Source: Brachionus manjavacas (lineage: Eukaryota; Rotifera; Eurotatoria; Ploima; Brachionidae). From it: 64,000 bases of DNA. The DNA lies in assembly GCA_019054805.1 (NCBI GenBank), contig JAHQIY010000005.1, positions 4,385,501-4,449,500 of the forward strand, written 5' to 3'. Positions 10,934-21,515 of the stretch are shown here, piece after piece. How positions within the stretch are numbered: the first letter of the stretch is position 1; each line of letters opens with the position of its first letter. The position numbers and the translations under genes were made by a program. Under the pieces are notes generated by a model. That model was not told the origin of the DNA, did not search any database, and saw only the letters and a list, made by a program, of their open reading frames with translations.

Positions 10934-13900
10934 TTTGTTTAAATCTGAAAAATAATTTTTTCATTCGTTAAAATTGTCTAAATTTATATCAAAATTCTGA
11001 GTAAGAGCTATTTTGTAACTAAGCAAAATTATTAAGTAAAAATTGTTTTTTTGAAAAGCGTAGTCTTTACCTGGGGCTTATGAAAGATTTTTTTCAAAAG
11101 ATAAAAATTGAATTTTTGTTTAAAAAAAGGTTTAGAAAATTTTTGAAACTATTTTTTCTACTTGCTTTAAATTGCAATAAATGACTTCTAATTGCCATTG
11201 GAGTTTCATGATATTTCTTATAAGTCATCTAAAATTACTAAGGTACAAAATTAAGAATAATAAATTGAATTCCTTGATGAAAATTTTAAAATTGAAAACT
11301 TACAGAATTACTAGATTTTATTATTTTTTTTTGAAAAAGCATTATTTCAACTAAAATTCAAATTAAAAAAATTAACTTAAATAAAAAACTAATTATCACA
11401 ATGACGAAGTTTGTTAGTGAGTATTACTTAATTCCAATTTTAGCTAATATTTTGATTTTTTTAATTAATTTATGTCTTATAATGATTAATATTAATCTAA
11501 GAAATTTTTTTATTGTATTGTCATTTTTCAATAGACTTACTTAATTTCTTAAAAAAGTCCACCCATATTAAAAATAATAATTATTATTTAGTAAATTTTT
11601 TTTAATAAAAAGGTTATGAGTAAAAAAAACTGGTAAATTTTTTATGGGACAGACTTAAGTTTCGTTTTTTTAAACTTAAGTGATGAATAAATTCTAAATG
11701 CTTTCTTGGAGCGCTATTCATCCGATAAATCTTTTAAAAAATAAAAAAAACGATGATTTATCAAATTATTTCCAATTTATCCAAATTTTTCAATTAAAAT
11801 TTTTTTATGAAAAATTATTTCGACTGTAGCAAATGTTAAAATAATGATATTCTCTTTTATTAAATATAAGTAAAGCAAGTGACTTCTTTTCAAATTCTCG
11901 ACGAAAGACAATGGTTTTTGACCCTTTTGGAAATATTTTAACATAGATGTCTTTCAAACTATTTATTTTTAAATTTTTAAAATAATTTCATACCTTTAAA
12001 CTAAATCTAAATCTAGTTTAAAATAAATAAATTTCCAATCAAATCAATCATTGAACCGAGTCTTTGTTTACTTTTTTAACACTTTTATATGCTTGAAGTA
12101 TTTTGAATAGTGTTAGAAATACTTTTCATAAGACTTTTTGCATTAATAAAAACTTAAGGATTCTAAAAACTTTCAACGAAAATGAAAAATATCAGCTGAC
12201 AGGATATTAAAATATGGTTAAGACAAAAATCTAAAACCAGTATCGTTATTAAATGTAACTTATTATTTTTTTCCTTATTCACTCCTTATAGAGCATAGGG
12301 TCATATCACTTAATAATTAATAAAGAGAAAACATTCACACAAATCTCTAAAATAACAACTAAAATTAAGTGCATTTAAAATTAAATTCTGATTAAAAGTA
12401 CCATTTTAGTTACTAAGCTTAATCATGAATTTCTGATTGACTTTAAAAAAAATAATGATATTTTCCTATGATTTTCTATTGATAAAAAAAACTTGAAAGA
12501 TTTTTATACTAATATTAACGATGGTTGATAAAATGGATGATACTTCAAAAACTAATATTTACTCAAATTTTTTTAAACTTCAAAATTTTCAAGAAGTAAA
12601 ATTTGCACTTGTAAAAAATTTATCTCTAACACCATATTAAGATGAAAACATTAAACCCAGATGGATGATTTCAAAATTCAATCGAATTTTCGCGGTTGAA
12701 TCTAAATTTTTCTTTTCGTCCAGTTTTATAGTTAATTAGAGGCGCTTCGAGATATTTGTAGTTAAGAAATTAAGAAAGTGTTTAAACAAAAGCATTTTTG
12801 TGACCTGATAAATTTTATTGTTCATATTTTACAACCAAATTTTGAGACTAGACTGAACAAAAGCTTTGAAAAATAAAAATTAAAGAGTCCTATTTTTTAA
12901 CAATTGAACCAAAATTTTTAATTTTCATTAAAATCCAAATTCATACAGGCATCACTCCTTACAGAATCCAAGAGATTAGGAAATTAAGACTAGTTGTCAA
13001 GTGAACGTTTAAAAAAATTGTAAATAAACATTTTAATTAAAATTTTGATTTTACAAATCAAACATTCAAAAAAAATTAAATTTTCCCGAAAAATGCTTTT
13101 CTAGGAAAGCGCTTGTATCAAAATTCGATTTTTTCCAACTTTTTTTAAAAGAAAGGGAAGTTCTTTTTATGTTAAGTTTGATTATTGATCAAGATTTACT
13201 TAAAACAAAATTTGGTATAAAAAGAACCAAGAACAATTTCAGAATATTCAATTAATATGAATAGTGTTTTAGTTATTTTTTTATGCAATTATATCAATCA
13301 TATCTTAAACCAAAATCACTTTGAACAATTCTATGATTCCTTAAATTTACCTTTAAAGAGTTTAAAAATAAATTTAGATTTTGAATGATGTCAATTATAT
13401 TAATTTATTTTTTTAAATATTGCTGTATAAATTCTAAAAGATTTTTGGGAAATGACGTTCAATTTTTTTAAAAGCAAAAATTATCAACAGCTTCAAATAA
13501 ATTAGTATTGCTTAAAAAATTGATAAATTTATAAATTTTTTTTCAAACTTGCGATCCGAAATAATCATGTTTTCAAAACAGGAAAAAAACAATCAAAACC
13601 GGTTGTTGAAATAGTATGAATATTTTCCGATAGATTAAATGGTTCATAGTTTGATTAATACTCAATGAAAATTTATTTTGATTCTAATTTTCTATTAATT
13701 TTATCTTATCATCAAAGGAATAAGCATACAACAATAATAAATCTAACCAAAACATGATAAGCTAAAAAACGAAGTCTTTTAGAAGCTGTTATAGCACTTG
13801 CACGAGTGTTAACAGCTAAATTATTTTAAGTGTTTTATTAAATTTATTTTTGTTCATCGTTTTGACTAAATATTTTTTAACTGGTTCTACTAGGTACTTA

Positions 13901-14600
13901 TAATTCTCTTTGTTCATGGAAATATTAATACAGTCTTTATTTTAATTTTTTCTAAATATGATTGAAAATTCAATCTTTTTACCATAAAAATTATTTATTA
14001 TTAAATTATATTAATTTTCTATTTGCTAATGATCAGTAGCGGTCCAAAATTTATATTTGACTTTAATAATATTAATAAAAAAATTCATGGATTTTTTAAA
14101 GCATTATCTTCCTTTCAGCCCACAATTATACCAATGTATAATTGGCTAAATTTTAAAAAATATGATATTGAATAATTATTTAAAATATTATGATAAAAAA
14201 ACTCAACTAGATAAGTACAACAGTCACATATTTAAAAAAATATTTTTTTCGACAAAAACAATCTAAAATAAAATTTGATGAAATTGTGTAATTTTGAATT
14301 TTATTTTTAAAAAAATTAAAAAATTTTAAAGCTAAATTAACGATTTGATATTTTTTAGGGATCCTATTATATTTCATTTATTAAATAAGTTTCACCTTTC
14401 AAAAATCTAATTCATATGAACAATGAAAAAAAATGTTTCATAGAAAATTTTGTTTTTGGGGGCGTTAAAAATACGGAAAGAAAAAATTTAGAAAATGGAA
14501 TAACATATTTTTTAATTGAATTGTCTAAAATAGAGTAACTAGTCATGACTGAATTATGGTCATTAGTCCCATTTGAAATATGGCTCGCAAGAGCGATTTA
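10934..14600. other. Long AT-rich intergenic region
   Basis: No gene was identified on either strand. The sequence is dominated by A/T homopolymer runs with stops in every frame. One imperfect hairpin (AGCTGTTA...TAACAGCT) occurs at 13784-13817. The 5' flank of the secreted peptide gene begins at 10934. Confidence 0.4.
13784..13817. repeat. Imperfect 34-bp hairpin
   Basis: AGCTGTTA pairs with TAACAGCT, and the inner arms GCACT and AGTGT pair with one wobble around a TGCACG loop. It is too short for a typical pre-miRNA and no function is assigned. Confidence 0.35.
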
Positions 14601-14604
14601 GTTA

Positions 14605-14700
14605 AGTAGGAATGGATGTCTGGTAAAGATTATGGCCTATTCTTTAATCCGCGAATTAAGCGATCCTGTGGTAACCTTCATTGATTTAAACCCTAAGGCT
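14605..14700 (+). pseudogene. Fragmentary second copy of the capsid-like ORF
   Basis: Positions 14620-14683 match 17274-17337, inside the large ORF at 16968-20162, at 62 of 64 bases by direct comparison (both contain GGTAAAGATTATGGCC and GATCCTGTGGTAACC). A gapped match extends a few bases upstream ('aggaatgg') and a weak one a few bases downstream. The copy is in the same orientation. It stands out from its A/T-rich surroundings and implies more than one integration or a local duplication of this foreign sequence. Confidence 0.85.
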
Positions 14701-14899
14701 CTTAAGCTTATTTTGAGCAAAACCGAAGTTGTTGTCTGTGCAATTTGCATAATTTCGAATTAATCAAAATAGTGAAATCAGCCTTTTTTTGAGTAATTTT
14801 TTAATCAAAAAAAAATGCTTAAGAAATTTTCCTATCTTGCTTAAAAATTAAATTGAATAGCTTGAATTGAATTAATTGAAATTTTTTAATTCTAAATGG

Positions 14900-16350
14900 A
14901 TATAACGGGTGTTCAAAAAACAAATTTCAAAATTTTGAGATTTTAAAATATTTGAAAGAATTTGGACCTTCCTTTCGTAAGATATATAAAAAGCACATTG
15001 ATACGTAATATTTTTGAGGAAATTCAAAAAGTCAAAAGTAAAGTTAAAGAATTATCTGTTTTTTTTGCTCTTTAAAATGAACTTTTAAACATATATATTT
15101 ACTATAAAAACATCAAAGGACACTCGTCATTTTTTAGGCATAGGTGTTCCAGATGGCCTATTTGTGTTATTAAAAATTGGAACAACTAGTTTTTTATATT
15201 GTTTTAATTATTAGATGATACAAAATAACTGAACAAAATTTGGTCCAGCCGAAATCGCAGAATTATTTGCATGTAATTTAGAAAAAATTTTTACTGATAG
15301 TCAAACATCCGTGAGAAAATGCTCGTCTATCTTTCCAACAGGAAGCTATATGCATTTAACTAGAAATGAAATGATGAAAACGCTAAAAACAACGAACTCA
15401 AGAGCAGCAGCTGGTTTTGATCTAATATCCAGCAAGGTATGTAAAAATCTCCCTTTTCTAAAACTTGTTGAAATACACAAAATATTCAACAGCTCATCAT
15501 GGCCACATACCCTAAATTTGGAAAAAATCCAAAATTATCATGATAAAAAAAATAAACCTCCAGATAGTATAGACTCTTACAGGCCTATCTCATTCCTCAG
15601 TTGCTTAGCCAAATGGCTCGAAAAAATTGTAAATCAAAAGATTCAAGACTGGGCAGAAAACTCAAAAATACTACCAACATGTCAGTCTGGCTTCAGAAAA
15701 TCCAAAAGCACCCAAGATCACATATTGAGATTAAACCAATCAATAACAGATGGATTCAACCGCAATCAACTAACAGGAGCTATCTTCTTCGATCTTGAGA
15801 AAGCCTTTGACAAAACATCACACAATGGTATAATTGCAAAATTAAAAGAACACAATCTTCATAGAATATTTCTCCGATGGATTGAAGACTTTCTCACAAA
15901 TCGCTCTTTCAGAGTCAGCTACGATGACTAAACTTCAAAAAATAAATCTATTAAATGTGGAGTCCCTCAGGGAAGTTGCCTATCCCCTACCATTTTCATT
16001 CTGTTTTGTAGCGATATAGCTAATAGTATTCCTCCTGATGTAAAAATAGCCTTATTCGCAGATGACCTCTGTATCTGGGCATCCAGGACCAGTAAAAGAG
16101 AAATTCAAATAATTCTCCAAAAGGCAGAATCATTGAGTACTGCAAAAAATGGGGATTTAAAATTAACGAAAAAAAAACTTGCTAAACAACATTTACCAAA
16201 GCTGGCCTTTGAAAAAATTATGAGAAAAGATATAGAATGAAAATTAAAAATTGGGAACTCACATATTCCTCTTGTTAAATTTAGTCTATGGGAATATATT
16301 TTTTTTAAATCTCAAAATTTTGAACATTCTTTTTTGAACACCCGTTATAT
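14900..16350. mobile_element. 1.45-kb TIR-bounded element carrying a reverse transcriptase fragment
   Basis: The ends are inverted repeats. ATATAACGGGTGTTCAAAAA at the left is matched by TTTTTGAACACCCGTTATAT at the right, and similarity extends over about 44 bp with about three mismatches, including AAAATTTTGAGATTT. Both ends abut TA or TATA, so a TA target duplication is possible. No transposase was recognised inside, so the element would be non-autonomous. Most of the interior (15240-16260) is a LINE fragment, which is unusual for a DNA-type element and suggests capture or nested insertion. Confidence 0.75.
15240..16260 (+). pseudogene. Jockey-like reverse transcriptase fragment inside the TIR element
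   Basis: An open frame at 15311-15931 continues in the same frame past one TAA (15929-15931) to about 16240. Ordered motifs are: SYRPISFLSCLAKWLEKIV (fingers), QSGFRKSKSTQDHI, FFDLEKAFDKTSHNG (motif A with the catalytic Asp), GVPQGSCLSPTIFI (motif B, about 15959) and LFADDLCIW (motif C, about 16054). The N-terminal endonuclease and the C-terminal domain are absent apart from a short trace near 16230. The three catalytic Asp positions are intact, but the premature stop, the missing domains and the position inside an unrelated TIR pair mark it as dead. Confidence 0.85.
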
Positions 16351-16358
16351 TAGCAAAA

Positions 16359-16532
16359 TGGTACTGGTCAGAACCAAAATCACAACCTTTGTCTTTTTAT
16401 AACATTCTTCAAAATTTTATTCAAATATTCGACGGAGCTCAGGTGCGTGAACGAACAAAGAAGATGATCATTAGACTTGCAAAGTCTACAAGTATGGCCA
16501 TTGTAAATTTTGGAACAAAGATCAAAAATTAA
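16359..16532 (+). other. Short orphan open frame between the TIR element and the capsid-like ORF
   Basis: A 57-codon frame starting right after the TIR (no ATG at its beginning) encodes a charged, complex peptide including QIFDGAQVRERTKKMIIRLA. It is less A/T-rich than its flanks. It could be the relic of an interrupted coding sequence, but no family was recognised. Confidence 0.3.
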
Positions 16533-16967
16533 AAAGCTTGTTTTTTGTTTAGATAATTCGTATTACAAAATGTATCAGCTAATATAAACGGTTTTGTTAA
16601 GTTCAGTCCAAAATAACTTAAAAAAATGATAAAAAAAATTGAAACTCTGTAATCTAATTTTAATGCTTTGCAGAATTTTCTGCAGAAACTGAATTTGGGT
16701 GATTTGACAAAGTTTGTATCAGTTGATTCAAATTGCAGAACGGATTTTAAACTCGGACAAAAAAGAATTTAAATTTTAAATTTTTTCATTTTTGTTCTTT
16801 GCACCTAAATTCACAATGCCCGAGAATGGTACTATTGGGTTGTAATTTTGTGCATTGATACTTTGTTTGTCTAAAGATGGAATCTAAAATAAATAATCCA
16901 TGTGGTGCATACGCATAATGTAATTTAAAAAAAAGCTTCTCATTTACATCAACTCAACCAAAATTAA
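16533..16967. other. 5' flank of the capsid-like ORF
   Basis: This is A/T-rich sequence without a recognisable promoter or splice acceptor feeding the ORF. It contains a moderately complex stretch around 16670-16870 that stays uninterpreted. Confidence 0.35.
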
Positions 16968-19900
16968 ATGTTTGCTGAAAAGATTAAATCGACTATTTCA
17001 ACTCTGGCTTCCAAGGGCTCACTTCCAACTGATGATGAGAAGGAATCCTTTGTGGAATCAGGTGTTTTGGTCTCGCAGTTCGTAGAGAGGAATCGTCTGC
17101 TTTCAACCACTCGTGATCCATATGCGAAGATTGAAGCTCACATTCTTGCTGAAAATCAGGGGTTGTTTAAGGTGGATAATGAAGTTAGCTTTTGTTTGTG
17201 GCCACGCTCTTACCCACTACAACAACCGAAACTTGAGCCTTTTCGCGGGCTATCAGGAATGGGTGTTGGCGTGGCTGGTAAAGATTATGGCCTATTCCTT
17301 AATCCGCGTATTAAGCGATCCTGTGGTAACCTTCATTGCATCATACCCTGTTTTGATTCAACAACTCGAGTCGTGCCTGAACCAGACTCTGTTTTGGCAC
17401 AAACATTGCAGAGCTCGGACTCAGACTCTGAGTCTGAAGATTTTCTTGCTAGGATATTCAATTATGCTTCGGAACCGATTGAAAAAGAACCAAATGCAAA
17501 CCATGCAACTCCGATAGCACTGATGCTAGCGGCACTAGCTGTTGAACACGCACTCATCCCCATTACGACAGAAATTGTACCAATTGACGCAAGTTTATGC
17601 GTCATTGACCAATCATGCCAATCAAGGTGTGAAATAAATAACGCAATAAGCGATGAAGCGCTACTTTGGAAAATTGCCTCGGGGAATCCATCCCGAAAAG
17701 ACGACTCGCGAAATAGTGTCGAAGTAGAGCTCTTTCATTGTGTTTATGTTCCACGGTCATATTCTCATGCAATGTCACTGTTTTCTGCGCTTGGGCGACC
17801 TGATGGTCCATACAGGCAGCATGTTAAATCATGTTGGATGATGGACCACACCGAAACGAGAAGTCGAGTAATCATTGTGTCACCCTTTGGCACCCGTGGT
17901 CATGCACTGAAAAATATTAAGTCTCAAGATATTTGGGATGCAATATCTGATTGTCTTTACATTCTTGAAACTTTTAATGGTCTAGAGCACGGTGTGTTTG
18001 AGAAATTTTTCTTGATGATATTAAGCAACACACCAGTTTATGACATGTACCAAAGTGCGGATCTGGGCGCTACCGATTCGCTTTGGAATCATATTCCACA
18101 CATGCGAACTGCGTGTTGGCCAGTACGCGCAAATGAGTGGGATCAGGAATTGGAGTATGGCAATCATGACACTGGTGCTACTGCAGCGAAAATTTTCGCC
18201 TCACGGCATCCAAACACAAGTGGTTGCATGCCCACTGATGCTCATGCAAGTCTTTGCTTAGCTGCCTATGATCGCGCAGCAATGCGACCACGACCTGTCG
18301 GTGATTTTTGGGTTGTATCAAGCGATCTGTTTGTGCCAGATATTAAATTTTGGAGCTATCTGAATGATGATGAAAATAAAGTGATTGTTGTCACTGCTCC
18401 CAACGCACACACCTTTATGTCCAACTACATGGCATATGTTTATAGTGATCCTCCATCGAACAGTGGCCCATTCTCATGTTCCCATTCCTTTGCTACAAAA
18501 GTCGATCCATGGTTTTCTTCAGGCAATGCTAGACTCATGCTTTTAGGTTTAGTCTATTGTATTGATTTACCGCAAGTTACCGAAGGTACCACAAATCCTG
18601 GTTTACCTGAAGACTATGCTGCGTGTGGCATGACCTCATATGCTAGTCAACAAGATTTTATTGCTGCTCTCAATGCGGACAACATACACTTGCCTCAAAA
18701 TTTGAATTTACCAATGCAAGCTGCTGATTTAGGTCGTGGCTTCTTAGTTAGGGTTTTCGACCCGGCTCTGGTTCCCAATGATGCAAGAGCAAGAATAAAT
18801 GTCTTGTGTGTGCGTAATCTGCATGAAAATGCCGACTTTGTGCGACCTGTTCCCTTAGCTGGAGGTATTAGAATCGCACAAAAGCTCAATGCCATTCCAA
18901 ATACAACAATTTTAGATTCCAATTGTGGAGGAAGGACTTTTAGCTATGAAGCTTACAATTTAATCATTTTTGGTGATCAAAAAGTACAATACCATTCTTT
19001 GAACAACCCTGCTATTGATGATTCTGAACTAAATAGCTTTTTGAGAGGACACTCATTTTTTTACATCAAAAATCACAAATTTCGTGAGCTTAAATTCATT
19101 CATGAATTTTCTTGCCTAAATTTTCGTGCACATTACGATACATGGAAAAATCAGGCCCAAAAAAAGTATGAAGAAACACTCGCAGTGCTGCCACCCTATA
19201 GCTATGCCGGTCCAGAGCAGCATCTTTACCTCGGTGGCCTTGCTACACCTATCTATGTAAATGGTTATACAGGTATTTGGCCACTCTTTCGATTACGCAG
19301 ACCTGTCGAATTAAAGCTAATGCCTCCCATCCACACCACAATAAGACAACTCACTAGCATGAATTTGATGGCAAATCTGGTGCTGGCAATGCGTGCAGCG
19401 GCCGACTTAACTGCAGGTCTAAACAAATTGTCAAATTGCTCATTGTCTTGTGGTGCTTATAGTCAATACAATCAAGATTTTGGTCAAGATTTTGGTCAAG
19501 ATTCTGAATGCAATCCCTCTTTTGCTCAGCCATTTTGGTGTCGTGTGCTCGCTTCACTGTGTAATATTGAAGTTGCCAACCTCGCAATTGACATGGCCAA
19601 ATCAGCAAAATCAGAATTGACGCCTGGACTGCGTAGACCAGCGACAGCTCATTCAAATATTGAGCAATATTTTTATGGCCGCGTACCTCAAGCCCTGCCC
19701 ACAAGCTGCAATATAGCATACTTAGATGCTACTTTTCCTGATTTTAGTCCATCAGAGAAGTTTTTATCAATCATTAAAAGATGTATTTTTCACACAGGCC
19801 TTTTGTATGAGTCATTTGATCATGCCAAAAACTTTGTGCCAATTGACTCTGACATGTTGACTCACATTTGGTTCACAATACTCAAAGTAACAAACGGAAT

Positions 19901-20162
19901 TGTGACAAAATTTAAAGCAAGAGATTTTCATGGACTTAATGTACCTGTTACTTTTGTTGACAAGAGCTATGAGCATGACCTTCGTAGACCATATACACGA
20001 TATAATCCAGGCTATGATTTAGCGATTTCAGATATCCAGATACAGCTTGGAAATGGTACAGCTAAACCTCTCGAAGAATTTGACTGTCTACCTGAAGAAT
20101 TCTATTATCGAAGTCGCGTGAATTTTCATAAGCCAGTTGTGGCTTATGTGACAGCACGCTGA
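16968..20162 (+). CDS. Intact intronless 1064-residue ORF, probable endogenized viral capsid-type protein
   Basis: This is a single uninterrupted frame of 1064 codons, with base composition (about 40-45% GC on sampled lines, up to 55% near 17250) far above the roughly 25% of the surroundings. No introns, signal peptide or transmembrane segment are seen. I found no polymerase GDD block, Walker A motif or DDE transposase signature. The N-terminal third holds an acidic Ser/Asp/Glu patch (SDSDSESED, near residue 150); there are many scattered Cys and His, and a small tandem repeat (FGQD twice) near 19470-19505. Length, the single frame and absence of enzyme motifs resemble structural proteins of toti-like double-stranded RNA viruses, which are frequent in invertebrate genomes; that link is inference from general features only. 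A partial copy sits at 14605-14700. Intactness points to recent entry or retention by selection. Confidence 0.5.
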   Translation: MFAEKIKSTISTLASKGSLPTDDEKESFVESGVLVSQFVERNRLLSTTRDPYAKIEAHILAENQGLFKVDNEVSFCLWPRSYPLQQPKLEPFRGLSGMGVGVAGKDYGLFLNPRIKRSCGNLHCIIPCFDSTTRVVPEPDSVLAQTLQSSDSDSESEDFLARIFNYASEPIEKEPNANHATPIALMLAALAVEHALIPITTEIVPIDASLCVIDQSCQSRCEINNAISDEALLWKIASGNPSRKDDSRNSVEVELFHCVYVPRSYSHAMSLFSALGRPDGPYRQHVKSCWMMDHTETRSRVIIVSPFGTRGHALKNIKSQDIWDAISDCLYILETFNGLEHGVFEKFFLMILSNTPVYDMYQSADLGATDSLWNHIPHMRTACWPVRANEWDQELEYGNHDTGATAAKIFASRHPNTSGCMPTDAHASLCLAAYDRAAMRPRPVGDFWVVSSDLFVPDIKFWSYLNDDENKVIVVTAPNAHTFMSNYMAYVYSDPPSNSGPFSCSHSFATKVDPWFSSGNARLMLLGLVYCIDLPQVTEGTTNPGLPEDYAACGMTSYASQQDFIAALNADNIHLPQNLNLPMQAADLGRGFLVRVFDPALVPNDARARINVLCVRNLHENADFVRPVPLAGGIRIAQKLNAIPNTTILDSNCGGRTFSYEAYNLIIFGDQKVQYHSLNNPAIDDSELNSFLRGHSFFYIKNHKFRELKFIHEFSCLNFRAHYDTWKNQAQKKYEETLAVLPPYSYAGPEQHLYLGGLATPIYVNGYTGIWPLFRLRRPVELKLMPPIHTTIRQLTSMNLMANLVLAMRAAADLTAGLNKLSNCSLSCGAYSQYNQDFGQDFGQDSECNPSFAQPFWCRVLASLCNIEVANLAIDMAKSAKSELTPGLRRPATAHSNIEQYFYGRVPQALPTSCNIAYLDATFPDFSPSEKFLSIIKRCIFHTGLLYESFDHAKNFVPIDSDMLTHIWFTILKVTNGIVTKFKARDFHGLNVPVTFVDKSYEHDLRRPYTRYNPGYDLAISDIQIQLGNGTAKPLEEFDCLPEEFYYRSRVNFHKPVVAYVTAR

Positions 20163-20824
20163 ATTCTATAAGATACCAAAATTAGTGCCTTCTAAGTTAT
20201 TATTTGTTTTTTTCTTTGAAATTATGAGAAAAGAAGAAGACTTTGTGTTATCACCATCTCGTCCGTGGAAAAAATTTTTTATTTAACATTGTATTAAGCT
20301 GCCTTTAAACTTCCAAACATTTTTTTTTGTTTTGAATAAATTTTATAACTTTCATATTCTATTTATAACAAATTTAATTTTCATAAATGACAAATAAGTT
20401 TAAATTGTCACGAATTAAAAAAAATTCATATCGAAATCAAAAAAAAATAATTCCTTTTAATTCTATTTTAAAAAATTTTATTTTATTCATAAAGTTTAAA
20501 CATTTAATTTTTTCGAATGATGTCTGCCATTTTTTATTCAAATATTTATTGTTGTAAAATTTTAATGCATTTTTGAAAATTACGTGCTCGTCGAATAACT
20601 TCAATTTTTAATAATCAACGTGCTCAAATAAATTACATATGGTCTCACATTATAATTTTGATTTTTTCCAATTTTCGATTAGAAATATGTGTTTTAAACA
20701 AAAAAAAAACATAAAATAATTTTAGAGATGCAAAAATCATTATAAAATAAAAAAATCGGATCAAGCTTGTTTTTTAGATTTTTCAGCTATTTTCGGAGAA
20801 TAGTAGAAGTATTAAAAAAAAAAT
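20163..20824. other. 3' flank of the capsid-like ORF
   Basis: The first 120 bases stay compositionally complex and hold a 20-codon frame at 20224-20286 (MRKEEDFVLSPSRPWKKFF), after which the sequence becomes ordinary A/T-rich host-like DNA. The boundary of the inserted block therefore lies near 20280. No further gene was seen. Confidence 0.4.
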
Positions 20825-21515
20825 CGCGGCATGAAATTGATCATGCAGAGAGCGCGTCATCAGTAGATGATGCCTTGTAACGGTGGCGAGATTCTTGCTA
20901 AGACTGTTCTTGAGTGAGTTCACTATAGTTGAGTTGATGACCTTGTCTGGTAGGCCTTGTCCAAGTGTTAGCAATTCTACTATTGAAACAAATTTGCCTT
21001 GGATTACAACATCTTACTATTTCGCGCCTGAAATGTCCTCTGTGACCTTCTCGTGGCTCCGAGTGTAGCGGTTTAGCGTACTAGTTTATGTGCTCTAAAT
21101 TTGATTCGAGTTTAAATTTTTGAATTGTATCTCCGTGAATACACCGTATGGTTAGATTAGTTAGCCCTAGTTTGCTGCATCGATCTTCGTAGTTTAGGCT
21201 TTTGAACTCATGTATGGTTTTTGTGGCACTTTGTTGTACTTTTTCTAACAGTTTTCTATCTTTCTGGGTGTATGGACTCCTGAGGCTGAGCTTAAAAATT
21301 CCAAGTGCGATCTAACATAATATGTGTAAAGCTTTTTCCAAAGTCTGGCGTCTCTCAATGTAAAGGCGTTCTTTAGTGAGCTAAGAATAAAGTTTGCGTT
21401 AGCAGTGGATTTACTGAGTTGGTGTGATGGCTTTAGATCATTAGAGACAAAAATGCCGAGGTCTCTTTCACTTATAGTTTCGGTTATTTTAATGTTTATT
21501 TTGAGCTTTGCCATA
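20825..21515 (-). mobile_element. Jockey/CR1-type non-LTR 3' fragment
   Basis: The minus strand encodes ISERDLGIFVSNDLKPSHQL and LWKKLYTYYVRSHLEF (frame 21514-21245). After a frameshift come KVQQSATKTIHEFKSLNYED, GDTIQKFKLE, GHRGHFRREIVRC and FNSRIANTW. This is the conserved C-terminal domain order of these LINEs. It is more recently degenerated than the 4-9 kb copies, as longer frames remain, but it has lost the catalytic core. Confidence 0.8.

Noticed and set aside
17113..19719. Several 60-134-codon frames on both strands inside the capsid-like ORF
   Set aside because: Higher GC lowers the stop frequency, so long shadow frames are expected. None shows a recognisable domain.
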